DNA of 64,000 bases from Mycobacterium sp. PS03-16 (lineage in GTDB: Bacteria; Actinomycetota; Actinomycetes; Mycobacteriales; Mycobacteriaceae), in contig NZ_SPQO01000015.1 of NCBI RefSeq assembly GCF_004570325.1, positions 57,728 through 121,727 on the forward strand, read 5' to 3'. The translations under genes and the position numbers were made by a program. Each line of letters begins with the position of its first letter. Position 1 is the first letter of the stretch. A model generated the notes under the pieces. It was not told the DNA's origin. It saw nothing but the letters and a program-made list of their open reading frames with translations, and searched no databases. Shown here one piece after another: positions 47,956-57,100 of this stretch.

Positions 47956-50873
47956 CTCGCCTCCTCGAGCATCGCCACGGCCACCGAAAGGCACCGCTGC
48001 CTGACCAACGCCCAGTCCGATTCGGCGTCCGGGTCGCTGACCCGGTCGTCGTCGGAGGGCTGCGGATCGGCCAGGCGGCGCACCAGCTGGGTGGCCACCC
48101 ACTGTTTCCTCGCCTGCTGCCCACAGTAATACCGGTCCATTCCGGACAGCACGACTGCGGCGGTGTGCGTCTCCATGGAGTCGACGAGGTCGGCGAACTC
48201 CGCGTAGTCGCGGCTGCTGTTGCGGCACATGATCAGGTAGCTCTTCATCCGCAGCGTCTCGGCGCCGGTCGGGATCTGCAGCCGGTCACCGGTCGGCAAC
48301 TGCACGTTGGTGGTTTCCACCGGGCCGCGCCGCTCCACCGGCGCCCGGTCGGTGTCGGCCTCGGTCTCGAGTGCGTCGAGCGCCACCGAGAGCCGACCCC
48401 GCCACAGCGTCACCGGGTGCACGGGCAGGTGAGTGCGCACGGTGGTGCCGTGGGCCCCGTTGCGGCCGTTGCGGCGCCCGTTGGCGCGGGCCGGCCGCAC
48501 GATCTGGTCACCGCCGTTGCGCGCCACCATCCGCTGCGTGATGGGCTGACAGCCGCTGAACGCCAGCGGATCGGCGACCGTGATGGTCTCGGGCGCCAGA
48601 TTCTTCAGGCGGGCCGCCGACTTCACCATGCCGCGGAGGTCCGCCCCAGACGGCCCGAGCGCGGAGATGTCGTCGGGGATGATCACCAGATCGTCGATCT
48701 GCACCTTGGGCAGCGGCTTCTCGAAGTCCACCGACGGCAGGATGCGGTCCAGCCAGCGCGGTAGCCACCAGTTCCACTGGTCGAACATCGCCATCAGCGC
48801 GGGCACCAGCACCAGCCGCACGATCGTGGCGTCCACGGCGATCGCGACCGCGCACGCCACGCCCAGCTGGGCGACCAGCGGCATGCCGGCGAACGCGAAG
48901 CCGATGAACACCGCGATCATGATCAGCGCCGCGCTGGTGATGGTGCGGGCGCTGGTGCTCACGCCGTAGGCGACGGCGTCGCGGGTGTTGCCGGTCTGCA
49001 GGAACCGCTCGCGGATGCGGGTCAGCAGGAAGATCTCGTAGTCCATCGACAGACCGAACGTCATCGCGAGCACCAGCGGCGGAATCGTGCTGTCCAGCGA
49101 GGGGATGCGTTCGAAGCCCAGCGGTTCCAGCCAGCCCCACTGGAAGACGACGACGAGGCTGCCGTAGGCCGCGGCCACCGACAGTACGGTCATCAGCACG
49201 CCCTTGAGGGCGAGGAACACCGAGCGGATCGATACCAGCAGCATCAGGAACGCGATCAGCGCGACGAACCCGAACACCAGCGGCTGCGTCGCCGACACCC
49301 GGTCGTCGAAGTCCTTGATCAGCGCGGTGGGCCCGCCGACGTCGATCGACACGTTCGGGCCCGCCGCCGACGCGAGGTTGGCGCGCATCCAGTCGACGGT
49401 CTCGCGGGCCCCGCTGTCCTCGGGGTCCACCGACAGCACCGCCGACAGCAGCGCCCGGCGGTAGTCGTCACCGAATTCCGGCGGGGAGACCGACACGATG
49501 TTGGGCGCCTTGGCCATCTCGGTCCGGACGGCCTCCAGCGTGGGCTCCTTGGCGGCGGCCGAGGCGGGGTTGCCCTCGGGGAACGTCACGAGCACCCGGA
49601 CCGGGCCGAGCGCGCCGTCGCCGAGCGCCTCGGCGGCCGCGTTGACGCCGCCGCGAATCTCGTGGGTCGGTTCGAACTGGCGCTGCATGCTGTTGCCGAG
49701 CACCATCGTGAAGGCCGGCGCCGCCATCACCAGCAGCACCGCGGTCGCGGTCAGCGCCGACGCCCACGGCCGGCGCATCACCGACCCGGTCCAGCGCGTC
49801 CAGAAGCGGGACCGGGTGGTGTCGGGACGCCGCGACCAGTGCAGGTACGACGAGCGTTTGGCCGCGGCCCGGCCGAAGGTGGCGAGCACCGCGGGCGTCA
49901 GCGTGGTCGACGTGAGCACCGCGACCGCGACCGCGAGGATCGCGCCGGTGGCCATCGACGTCAGCACCGGGGTGTCGATCAAATAGATGCCGGTCACCGA
50001 GGCGATCACGGTCATCCCGGACAGCAGCACCGCCAGCCCGGAGGTCGCCATCGCCGCGTCGGCGGCCTGCTCCGGGTCCCGTCCGGCGCGCAACTCCTCC
50101 CGGAACCGCATGAGGATGAACAGCGAGTAGTCGACGGCCAGCGCGATCCCGAACATCGACACCGTCGAGGCGACGAACACCGACATCGTGGTGACCGTCG
50201 ACAGCGCGTAGACCAGACCCATCGTCACCGCGACGGTGCAGATACCGAGCAGCAGCGGCATCGCCGCGGCGGCCAGCGATCCGAACACCGCCAGTAGCAC
50301 GATCAGCACGATCGGCAGATTCCACTGTTCGGCCTGGGCGATGTCGGTCTTGATGGCCGCCGACGCCGCCGCCCCGAGCGCGCCCTGCCCGATGACGTAC
50401 ATCTTGACTTTGCCGTCGCGGAACTCGCCGGGGTCCTCCCCGTCGATGCCGACCTTGGTGCGCAACTCCTTGGCGATGTCGGTGGCGCCGGTGTTGTTGA
50501 AGTCCAGTGACAACGTCACCACGTACGGCCGGTCGGGCTGGGGCGGTGGCTGCTGCGGCGTCGGCGCGATCGTGACGCTCGGCACCTGCGCCGCGATCTG
50601 TTCGAGGTGCGCGACGGCGGCGGTCATGTCGTCGTAGGAGGCGTCTGCTCGGGGCGCGGCGACCAGGGCCAGCGGGGAGGCGCCCTGGTCGGGGAAATGG
50701 TCCTCGAGTTCGTACTGCACGTGCAGCGACTGCGATCCCTCGACCTCGAAGCCGCCGCCGGTGAGGTTCGACGACTGGCTGACCGCGAGGTAGATCGACG
50801 GGACCAACAGCAGCGCCCACACCGCGAAGACCGCCCAGCGGAATCTGCGCAGGTTGCTGCTCAAGCGCATCAT
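47952..50873 (-). CDS. mmpL11: MmpL11 RND-family lipid transporter
   Basis: This 973-residue inner-membrane protein has about 12 membrane segments, two periplasmic domains and a long cytoplasmic C-terminus. Proton-relay segments are FGIALAVDYSLFILMRFREE and FGLSMDYEIFLLTRIRER. The sequence closely matches M. tuberculosis MmpL11 (Rv0202c), which exports mycolate wax esters and long-chain triacylglycerols and has been linked to heme uptake. Start at the first ATG of the ATGATG pair, which begins the family N-terminus MMRLSSNLRR. Confidence 0.95.
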   Translation of the reverse strand: MMRLSSNLRRFRWAVFAVWALLLVPSIYLAVSQSSNLTGGGFEVEGSQSLHVQYELEDHFPDQGASPLALVAAPRADASYDDMTAAVAHLEQIAAQVPSVTIAPTPQQPPPQPDRPYVVTLSLDFNNTGATDIAKELRTKVGIDGEDPGEFRDGKVKMYVIGQGALGAAASAAIKTDIAQAEQWNLPIVLIVLLAVFGSLAAAAMPLLLGICTVAVTMGLVYALSTVTTMSVFVASTVSMFGIALAVDYSLFILMRFREELRAGRDPEQAADAAMATSGLAVLLSGMTVIASVTGIYLIDTPVLTSMATGAILAVAVAVLTSTTLTPAVLATFGRAAAKRSSYLHWSRRPDTTRSRFWTRWTGSVMRRPWASALTATAVLLVMAAPAFTMVLGNSMQRQFEPTHEIRGGVNAAAEALGDGALGPVRVLVTFPEGNPASAAAKEPTLEAVRTEMAKAPNIVSVSPPEFGDDYRRALLSAVLSVDPEDSGARETVDWMRANLASAAGPNVSIDVGGPTALIKDFDDRVSATQPLVFGFVALIAFLMLLVSIRSVFLALKGVLMTVLSVAAAYGSLVVVFQWGWLEPLGFERIPSLDSTIPPLVLAMTFGLSMDYEIFLLTRIRERFLQTGNTRDAVAYGVSTSARTITSAALIMIAVFIGFAFAGMPLVAQLGVACAVAIAVDATIVRLVLVPALMAMFDQWNWWLPRWLDRILPSVDFEKPLPKVQIDDLVIIPDDISALGPSGADLRGMVKSAARLKNLAPETITVADPLAFSGCQPITQRMVARNGGDQIVRPARANGRRNGRNGAHGTTVRTHLPVHPVTLWRGRLSVALDALETEADTDRAPVERRGPVETTNVQLPTGDRLQIPTGAETLRMKSYLIMCRNSSRDYAEFADLVDSMETHTAAVVLSGMDRYYCGQQARKQWVATQLVRRLADPQPSDDDRVSDPDAESDWALVRQRCLSVAVAMLEEAR

Positions 50874-51211
50874 GAACTGCTGGATGACGTGCTCCCCGTT
50901 CTTCCTGAGGCGATGTCTGGCGATTCCCGGCGTTTCTCGCGAGAGCGTACCGCAGCGTGCGGTAGGGTACCGCGGCCTCGGAACAGCTGGGAGCAAGCTG
51001 TGACCTCGCCGTTAACCTGCTCTGATCGGTTCTCGCGCGACACTGCCGGGGTGTTACTGCGGCGCCGGCGCGGCTGTTGCGAATGGCGGCCGGGGCGGCC
51101 GCGATGGCAAGATGGCCGCTGGCCGTTCAAGCGTCGGGGGACCATCGGACGTCGCGACCCGGGAGGGATCCGCGGATCACGCCGAGGTTCGCGCCACCGA
51201 TTAGGAGTGCC
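50874..51211. promoter_or_regulatory. Divergent control region of mmpL11 and the hemophore gene
   Basis: No gene is seen in these 338 bases. Near the mmpL11 side, TACCGCA (50948-50954), GCG and TGCGGTA (50958-50964) make a perfect 7-base palindrome, followed after three bases by a third half-site TACCGCG (50968-50974). This looks like a TetR-type operator. A ribosome site taggagtg precedes the hemophore ATG at 51212. Confidence 0.6.
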
Positions 51212-51721
51212 ATGAAGTCCACCGCCCTGCGCCGGTCCCTGTACGCCGCGCTGACCGTCACCGCCGCCGGCGGGGCCGCGATCGCCGCGTTCACCGTGCC
51301 CGCCACGCCGGCGACGGCGGCGCCGGATCCGTGCGCCGCCAGCCAGATCGCCAAGACCGTCGCCGCGGTCGCCACCAACACCAGCAATTACCTGGCCGCC
51401 AACCCGGAGACCGATCAGGCGCTGACCACCATCTCCCAGCAACAGGCCGGACCGGCCTCGCTGGCCGCGCTCAAGGGGTACTTCGACGCCAACCCGCAGG
51501 TCGCGTCGGATCTGCAGAAGCTGCAGCAGCCACTGGCTGCCCTGTCCGGGCGGTGCAAGCTGCCGGTGTCGGTGCCGCAGGTGCTCGGCCTGATGCAGGC
51601 CGCGCAGCAGGGCGGCGGCCTGCAGGCGGCGCTGCCGGGCGCCGCGGCGGGGTCCCCGGTGTCGGCGGTGGCGCCGGGCGCCGGTCCGCTGCCCGGACCC
51701 GGTGCGACGTCGCAGCGCTGA
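51212..51721 (+). CDS. Secreted heme-binding (hemophore-like) protein, Rv0203-type
   Basis: This 169-residue protein has a signal peptide ending ATAAP (about 37). The mature part has two cysteines, in DPCAASQ and SGRCKLP, enclosing a helical domain (YLAANPETDQALTTISQQQ, LKGYFDANPQVASDL). This resembles M. tuberculosis Rv0203, a secreted heme carrier that works with MmpL11 and MmpL3. A Gly/Ala/Pro tail extends it beyond the 136 aa of that protein. Confidence 0.88.
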   Translation: MKSTALRRSLYAALTVTAAGGAAIAAFTVPATPATAAPDPCAASQIAKTVAAVATNTSNYLAANPETDQALTTISQQQAGPASLAALKGYFDANPQVASDLQKLQQPLAALSGRCKLPVSVPQVLGLMQAAQQGGGLQAALPGAAAGSPVSAVAPGAGPLPGPGATSQR

Positions 51722-51737
51722 GCGTCAAGATCGGTGT

Positions 51738-51772
51738 GTTGTCGCAGCGTGTTGCCCATAAGGCAGGACAAC
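51738..51772 (+). terminator. Hairpin between the two hemophore genes
   Basis: GTTGTC (51738-51743) pairs with GACAAC (51767-51772), and TGCC (51753-51756) with GGCA (51762-51765) inside it. It may end or attenuate the first transcript before the second hemophore gene. Confidence 0.4.
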
Positions 51773-51846
51773 GTCGGCGAGTTCTGATTAGCTGTGCTCT
51801 GGCGATAACCACCACGGTTACGGCCTCCTACATCTGAAGAAGGAGC

Positions 51847-52236
51847 ATGTCCATGTTGCTTCCTGCCCGTACCGCCCGACGTGCGGTAGTTGGTGCGGTC
51901 GGCGCCGGCGCGGTCGCCGGTGCGATGTTGCTCGGCGTGGCGCCCGCCGCGATGGCCCAGCCGGCACCGCTGCCGCCCAACTGCACCGCCGCCGATCTGG
52001 CCGGTGTCGCCTCGGGTGTCTCGGCGTCGACCTCCGCCTACCTGTTCACCCATCCGCCGGTGAACGACTTCTTCACCAGCCTGGAGGGCCTGCCGCGCGA
52101 GGAGATCCGCCCGAAGGTGCAGGATTACCTCAATGCCAACCCCCAGGTGAAGGCCGAACTCGCCGGGATCCGTCAGCCGCTCGTCGATATAAAGAACCGC
52201 TGCGGAACCGGGCCGTCGCCTGACGACATGCCCTGA
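51847..52236 (+). CDS. Second hemophore-like secreted protein
   Basis: This 129-residue protein has a ribosome site gaaggag and a signal peptide ending AAMAQ (about 38). Its mature part has the same layout as the preceding protein: a Cys in PPNCTAAD, a helical middle with [16 protein letters not shown], and a Cys in IKNRCGTG. It is a tandem paralogue. M. tuberculosis has only one such gene here as I recall. A two-component system begins six bases after its stop. Confidence 0.85.
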   Translation: MSMLLPARTARRAVVGAVGAGAVAGAMLLGVAPAAMAQPAPLPPNCTAADLAGVASGVSASTSAYLFTHPPVNDFFTSLEGLPREEIRPKVQDYLNANPQVKAELAGIRQPLVDIKNRCGTGPSPDDMP

Positions 52237-52241
52237 CCCGC

Positions 52242-52976
52242 GTGCGGGTTGGACCGGGGGCACCGCCCGAGCACGAGGGGCATGACACCGCCAGTCGGAC
52301 GGTGCTGATGGTCGACGACGACCCGGACGTTCGTACGTCGGTGGCGCGCGGACTGCGCCACTCGGGCTTCGACGTGCGGGTGGCGGCCAACGGCAAGGAG
52401 GCGCTGCGCCTGCTGTCGGCCGAATCGCACGATGCGCTGGTGCTCGACGTGCAGATGCCCGAACTCGACGGCGTGGCCGTGGTCACCGCGTTGCGCGCGC
52501 TGGGCAACGACATCCCGATCTGCGTGCTGTCGGCGCGTGACACCGTCAACGACCGCATCGCCGGGCTGGAGGCGGGCGCCGACGACTACCTGACCAAACC
52601 GTTCGATCTCGGCGAGCTGGTGGCCCGGCTCAACGCGCTGCTGCGCCGGGCCAGCCACTCCGACCGCGAGTCGGACACCATGACGGTCGGGCCGCTGACC
52701 ATCGACACCGCGCGCCGGCTGGTGTTCGTCGAGGGGGAGCGGGTCGATCTGACCAAACGCGAATTCGATCTGCTCGCGGTGCTCGCCGAGAACCACGGTG
52801 TGGTGCTCTCGCGTCAGCGGCTGCTCGAGCTGGTGTGGGGCTACGACTTCGACGTCGACACCAACGTCGCCGATGTGTTCGTCTCCTACCTGCGGCGCAA
52901 ACTCGAACGCGACGGGCTGCCGCGGGTCATCCACACCGTCCGGGGCATCGGCTACGTGCTGCGGGAAGAACCCTGA
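52242..52976 (+). CDS. OmpR/PrrA-type response regulator
   Basis: This 244-residue protein has a receiver domain ([10 protein letters not shown], phosphorylated Asp in [12 protein letters not shown], Lys in YLTKPFD) and a winged-helix DNA-binding domain ([40 protein letters not shown]). It closely resembles M. tuberculosis PrrA but sits in a different locus, so it is probably a PrrA paralogue. GTG start five bases after the hemophore stop; no strong ribosome site. Confidence 0.92.
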   Translation: MRVGPGAPPEHEGHDTASRTVLMVDDDPDVRTSVARGLRHSGFDVRVAANGKEALRLLSAESHDALVLDVQMPELDGVAVVTALRALGNDIPICVLSARDTVNDRIAGLEAGADDYLTKPFDLGELVARLNALLRRASHSDRESDTMTVGPLTIDTARRLVFVEGERVDLTKREFDLLAVLAENHGVVLSRQRLLELVWGYDFDVDTNVADVFVSYLRRKLERDGLPRVIHTVRGIGYVLREEP

Positions 52977-54328
52977 GCCCGGTACCCCGCTTCCTGCGGT
53001 CGGCGTCGCTGCGGACCAGGGTCGCCGTCGCGTCGGCGGCGGCCGCCTCGGCCGTGGTCGCGGCGTTCACCATCCTCACCTCGGTGGTGCTCGCCAACAA
53101 CGACGCCGCGCAACTCGACCGTCGGCTCGAGTCGATCGTCGACGCCAGCATGTATCCCGAGCAGCTGCAGGACCCCCGGCGCGGAGTGCTCACCACGGGC
53201 CGGTCCCGCTCCGACGGGCAGGTGGTGTTCCAGCGCGGGTTCCAGCTGCCGCCGCTGCCGCCGGGCACCGCCGACGTCGAGGTCAACGGGGTCGAATACC
53301 GCGTGCGCACCCTGCCGGTCGATGACCAGGAGGGTGTCGTGATGGTCTCGATCGGCATCCGCGCCGACAGCATCCTGCTCAGCCGTGGCCGGATACCCGA
53401 GTACGCCGCGGTGGGCCTGGTGACGGTGCTGATCGCCGGCGGCCTGGGCTGGTTGCTCGCCGGCCCGGCGATCCGGCCGCTGCGCAAGCTCACCGAGCAC
53501 ACCTCCACTCTCGGCAAAGGCACCACCGACGAGATGCCCGAGGTGCGCGGCGTCCGGGAGGCCGAGGAGCTGTCGGAGGCGATGTCGGCGATGCTGCGCC
53601 GGCTGGCCGCCGCACAGCAGGCCACCACCAACTCCCTGCAGGCCGCGCAGGACTTCGCCGCGAACGCCGCCCACGAACTGCGCACCCCGCTGACCGCGAT
53701 GCGCGCCGACCTCGACACGCTGCGCATCCACGATCTGCCGCCCGAGGAGCGCGACGAGGTGGTCGCCGACCTGTCCCGCGCGCAGCGCCGCGTCGAGGCG
53801 ATCATCACCGCGCTCGGCCAGCTGGCCTCGGGTCAACTCGCGCAGGCCGCCGACCGGGAACCCATCGACGTCACCGACCTGCTCTACCGGGTGGCGAGGG
53901 AGAACATGCGGGCCGCCGGCGACGTGGAGATCGTGGTCGAGGCGGGCGAGGACCTCGGCACGGTGTGGGGATGGCCGGATGGGTTACGCCTCGCGGTGGA
54001 CAACCTGGTCCGCAACGCGATCACCCACGGTCAGGCCGGCCGGGTGGTGCTCGAGGCGCACCGCGACCCCGACGGGCTGACCATCGTCGTCGACGACAAC
54101 GGGCGCGGGTTGCCCGCCGAGGAACACCGGACGGTGCTGGGGCGGTTCCGGCGCGGCAGCGCCGCGGCGCCGGGCGGGTCGGGCCTGGGGCTGGCGCTGG
54201 TCGCCCAGCAGGCAGCGCTGCACGGCGGGCACATCGAGCTGTCCGACGGGCCGCTCGGCGGTCTACGCGCGACGCTCACGGTGTCCGCGTCGGCCTCAGC
54301 CGAACCGGGTGACTCTCAGCTGCGCTGA
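52973..54328 (+). CDS. PrrB-like sensor histidine kinase with apparent CTG start
   Basis: Up to 451 residues. Two membrane segments (about 17-42 and 143-165) frame a sensor domain. HAMP follows, then the H-box [20 protein letters not shown], the N-box [10 protein letters not shown] and ATP-lid motifs DDNGRGLP and GSGLGLALV. Homology to PrrB places the start at [17 protein letters not shown], but no ATG, GTG or TTG is in frame there. CTG 52973 overlaps the regulator stop as CTGA, mirroring the GTGA overlaps elsewhere. The next start, GTG 53054, would cut the first membrane segment short. Confidence 0.88.
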   Translation: MSPVPRFLRSASLRTRVAVASAAAASAVVAAFTILTSVVLANNDAAQLDRRLESIVDASMYPEQLQDPRRGVLTTGRSRSDGQVVFQRGFQLPPLPPGTADVEVNGVEYRVRTLPVDDQEGVVMVSIGIRADSILLSRGRIPEYAAVGLVTVLIAGGLGWLLAGPAIRPLRKLTEHTSTLGKGTTDEMPEVRGVREAEELSEAMSAMLRRLAAAQQATTNSLQAAQDFAANAAHELRTPLTAMRADLDTLRIHDLPPEERDEVVADLSRAQRRVEAIITALGQLASGQLAQAADREPIDVTDLLYRVARENMRAAGDVEIVVEAGEDLGTVWGWPDGLRLAVDNLVRNAITHGQAGRVVLEAHRDPDGLTIVVDDNGRGLPAEEHRTVLGRFRRGSAAAPGGSGLGLALVAQQAALHGGHIELSDGPLGGLRATLTVSASASAEPGDSQLR

Positions 54329-54693
54329 AACTGCTTGCGGCGCAGCGCCATTGCGGCTCCGCGCCAACCGAGCAGCAGTACCGCGGTGACCAGTGAGGCC
54401 ACGATGAAGAAGCTCACCGCGACCCCCTGGCCGCTGAGCCGGCGCAGCAGCATGCCGACCGCCACCGTGCACACCCACACCACCACCCCGGTCGGGGTGA
54501 GCGTCAGCGGCCGCCGCCAGGCCCGCGCGGCCAGCCACCCGACCGCGGTGCCGGCCAGGAACGGCCACGCGGTCTCGGCGATCCCGGCCACCGACAGCCC
54601 TTCGGCGTGGCTGCGGCGCCCGATGGTGCAGAACACGACGACGCAGACCGCGTCGGCGAGCAGCGCCAGCGCAGCGGTGCGGCGAACCGTCAC
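54316..54693 (-). CDS. DUF3054 family membrane protein
   Basis: This 125-residue protein has four membrane segments with ADAVCVVVFCTIGRRSHAEG at the start and WPFLAGTAVGWLAARAWRRP, the DUF3054 pattern. Function unknown. GTG start overlaps the stop of the UPF0104 gene (GTGA). The 3' end overlaps the convergent kinase gene by 13 bases. Confidence 0.88.
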   Translation of the reverse strand: MTVRRTAALALLADAVCVVVFCTIGRRSHAEGLSVAGIAETAWPFLAGTAVGWLAARAWRRPLTLTPTGVVVWVCTVAVGMLLRRLSGQGVAVSFFIVASLVTAVLLLGWRGAAMALRRKQFQRS

Positions 54694-55817
54694 GAGCCGT
54701 CCTTCCGGGTGGTCTGCGCTTCGGAGGCCCGCTCGGCGGACGGTGCGGGCGCCTCGGCGGCGTCGGGGTCGAACTCGTTCTCGGTGCGGAACATGAAGAA
54801 GAACACCACCCACCCGATCGCGGCGAGGAAGATCCAGCTGATCAACCGGTAGATCAGCATCGCCGAGATCGCCCCGGCCAGCGTCATCCCGCTCGACACC
54901 AGGCCCGGCACCAGCACCGCCTCGACCACCAGCAGCCCGCCGGGCATGAGCGGGATCGTGCCGACCGCGCGGGCGGCGGCGTAGGCGACGGTCAGGCCGG
55001 CCAGCGACGGGTGTCCGCCTGCGGCGTAGCAGGCGAACGCCAGGCAGGCGACATCGGCGATCCAGTTGAACAGCGACCAGCCGAACGCGGTGCCGAGGTC
55101 GCGGCGGCGCAGCTGCACCGACTCCAGCTGGGCCAGCAGCTCCCGCCACTTCGGCAGCCAGGTGTCCGCGGGCTTACCGCGCAGCGAGTTGAACCAGGAC
55201 AGCAGCCGCACACCGATGCCGTCGATCAACTCCGGGCGGGTGGCCACGGCCTGCGCCAGCACCAGCAGCGCGGCGAAGCCGCCGAGCGTGAAGATCAGCG
55301 ACAGGGGATTCTTGCTCGCGCCGAGCAGGAACGCACCGCCCAGACCGAGCAGCGCGAGCCCGACGCCCTGCAGCACCCCCGACATCACCAGCTGCCACGA
55401 CGCCACCACCGGCGTCGCCCCCCACAACCGCTGCTGGCGGTACAGGAACGTCGCCGAGAGCACCGGTCCGCCGGGCATCGTCGTGCTCAGCGCGTTGCCG
55501 GCGTAGTACGCGGCCTCCGAACGCCACTGGTGGACGTGCACGCCGGCCGACCGCAGCAGCGTGCGCTGGATCTGGGCGAAGCTGTGCATCGACGCCAGCG
55601 CGGCGACGATCGCGGCCAGCACCCACCAGTAGTTCGCCGAGATCAGGCTGCGCCACGCCTTGGCCAGCTGGTCCCACACCAGGACCACCTCGACGGTGAG
55701 CACCGCCACCGCGATGACGATCACCGTCCAGCGCACCCACCAGTACTTGCCGCGGGTGGGTCCCTCCGCGCTCAGCCTGTACGGCTGGGCGTCGCTCGCC
55801 GACGCGTCGTGGGACAC
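54690..55817 (-). CDS. UPF0104 / LPG-synthase-type transmembrane protein
   Basis: This 375-residue protein has about eight membrane segments. [22 protein letters not shown] and [21 protein letters not shown] are the two signature loops of the family (flippase domain of lysylphosphatidylglycerol synthase). It matches M. tuberculosis Rv0204c by position. It probably moves or handles a lipid; substrate unknown. Confidence 0.9.
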   Translation of the reverse strand: MSHDASASDAQPYRLSAEGPTRGKYWWVRWTVIVIAVAVLTVEVVLVWDQLAKAWRSLISANYWWVLAAIVAALASMHSFAQIQRTLLRSAGVHVHQWRSEAAYYAGNALSTTMPGGPVLSATFLYRQQRLWGATPVVASWQLVMSGVLQGVGLALLGLGGAFLLGASKNPLSLIFTLGGFAALLVLAQAVATRPELIDGIGVRLLSWFNSLRGKPADTWLPKWRELLAQLESVQLRRRDLGTAFGWSLFNWIADVACLAFACYAAGGHPSLAGLTVAYAAARAVGTIPLMPGGLLVVEAVLVPGLVSSGMTLAGAISAMLIYRLISWIFLAAIGWVVFFFMFRTENEFDPDAAEAPAPSAERASEAQTTRKDGS

Positions 55818-55935
55818 GCCCTACAGGGTAACGGTGTGCCCCCTCGCCGACGGCGGGTGCGACAGGTGTGCCGCGATGGCGTCACCGGGACGTGATCTAC
55901 GCGGGATGCGGGGTGGCTGCGACTACGCTCGCACC

Positions 55936-57093
55936 ATGTCAGAACAGGTGTTCGGGGACGATCAGGCGGTGACGCCGCTGGTCCGCAAGGCCGCGGCGTG
56001 GTCGTGGCGGCTGCTGATCATCTTCGCCGCGCTGATCGCGGTGCTCTGGGTGGTCAAACGGCTCGAGGTCCTCGTCGTGCCGGTCGCGTTGGCGACGATG
56101 CTGGCCGCACTGCTCATGCCTGCCGTCGACTTCCTCGACCGCCGCGGCGCCCCCCGCGGCGGTGCGGTGGCACTCGTGCTGCTCAGCGGCATCGCCCTGG
56201 TCGGCGGTCTGCTGTCGTTCGTGGTCAGCCAGTTCGTCGAGGGCACACCGGCACTGGTCGAACAGGTCACGCGCAGCATCGACGGGCTGCGGGCGTGGCT
56301 GATCGACGGTCCGCTGCAGCTGTCCCGCAGCCAGATCGACAACGCGGGCAACGCGGCCATCGAGGCGCTGCAGAACAACCAGGAGCGGTTGACCAGCGGG
56401 GCGCTGTCCACCGCGGGCACCATCACCGAGATCGTCACCGGCGCGCTGCTGGTGTTGTTCACGCTGATCTTCCTGCTGCACGGCGGCCGCAACATCTTCG
56501 GGTTCGTCACCAAGGTGTTCCCGCCCAACGCACGTCAGCGGGTGCGCGACGCGGGCCGCGCGGGATTCCACTCCCTCATCGGGTACGTGCGGGCGACGTT
56601 CCTGGTGGCGCTCGTCGACGCCGTCGGCATCGGCACCGGCCTGGCCATCATGGGCGTTCCGCTGGCGCTGCCGCTGGCGTCGCTGGTGTTCCTCGGCGCG
56701 TTCATCCCGCTGGTCGGCGCGGTGGTCACCGGATTCCTCGCGGTGATCGTCGCGCTGCTGACCAAGGGTGTGGTGTACGCGCTGATCACGCTCGGCCTGA
56801 TCCTGGCCGTGCAGCAGCTCGAAGGCCACGTGCTGCAACCGCTGGTGATGGGTCGCGCCGTGTCGATCCACCCGCTGGCCGTCGTGCTGGCCATCGCGGG
56901 CGGCGGCGTGCTCGCCGGCATCATCGGCGCGCTGCTGGCGGTGCCCGCGGTGGCGTTCCTCAACAGCGCGGTGCGGGTGCTGCTCGCCCCCGACACCGAG
57001 GCCGAGGCCGAGAGCCTGGAGGACCAGGACGGCCCACGCATCCAAGCCGAACCCGATGACGTCGAGGACGTCATCGACCAGAAGGCCGACTAG
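55936..57093 (+). CDS. AI-2E family transporter
   Basis: This 385-residue protein has about eight membrane segments. Family features are [50 protein letters not shown], and [18 protein letters not shown], followed by [21 protein letters not shown]. Corresponds to M. tuberculosis Rv0205. The substrate in mycobacteria is unknown; AI-2 itself should not be assumed. It converges with mmpL3 with a seven-base gap. Confidence 0.92.
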   Translation: MSEQVFGDDQAVTPLVRKAAAWSWRLLIIFAALIAVLWVVKRLEVLVVPVALATMLAALLMPAVDFLDRRGAPRGGAVALVLLSGIALVGGLLSFVVSQFVEGTPALVEQVTRSIDGLRAWLIDGPLQLSRSQIDNAGNAAIEALQNNQERLTSGALSTAGTITEIVTGALLVLFTLIFLLHGGRNIFGFVTKVFPPNARQRVRDAGRAGFHSLIGYVRATFLVALVDAVGIGTGLAIMGVPLALPLASLVFLGAFIPLVGAVVTGFLAVIVALLTKGVVYALITLGLILAVQQLEGHVLQPLVMGRAVSIHPLAVVLAIAGGGVLAGIIGALLAVPAVAFLNSAVRVLLAPDTEAEAESLEDQDGPRIQAEPDDVEDVIDQKAD

Positions 57094-57100
57094 CGGCCGG

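Noticed and set aside
55660..55935. Longer N-terminus for the AI-2E family protein
   Set aside because: The extension overlaps the divergent UPF0104 gene and contains no membrane or family sequence; ATG 55936 begins the family N-terminus.
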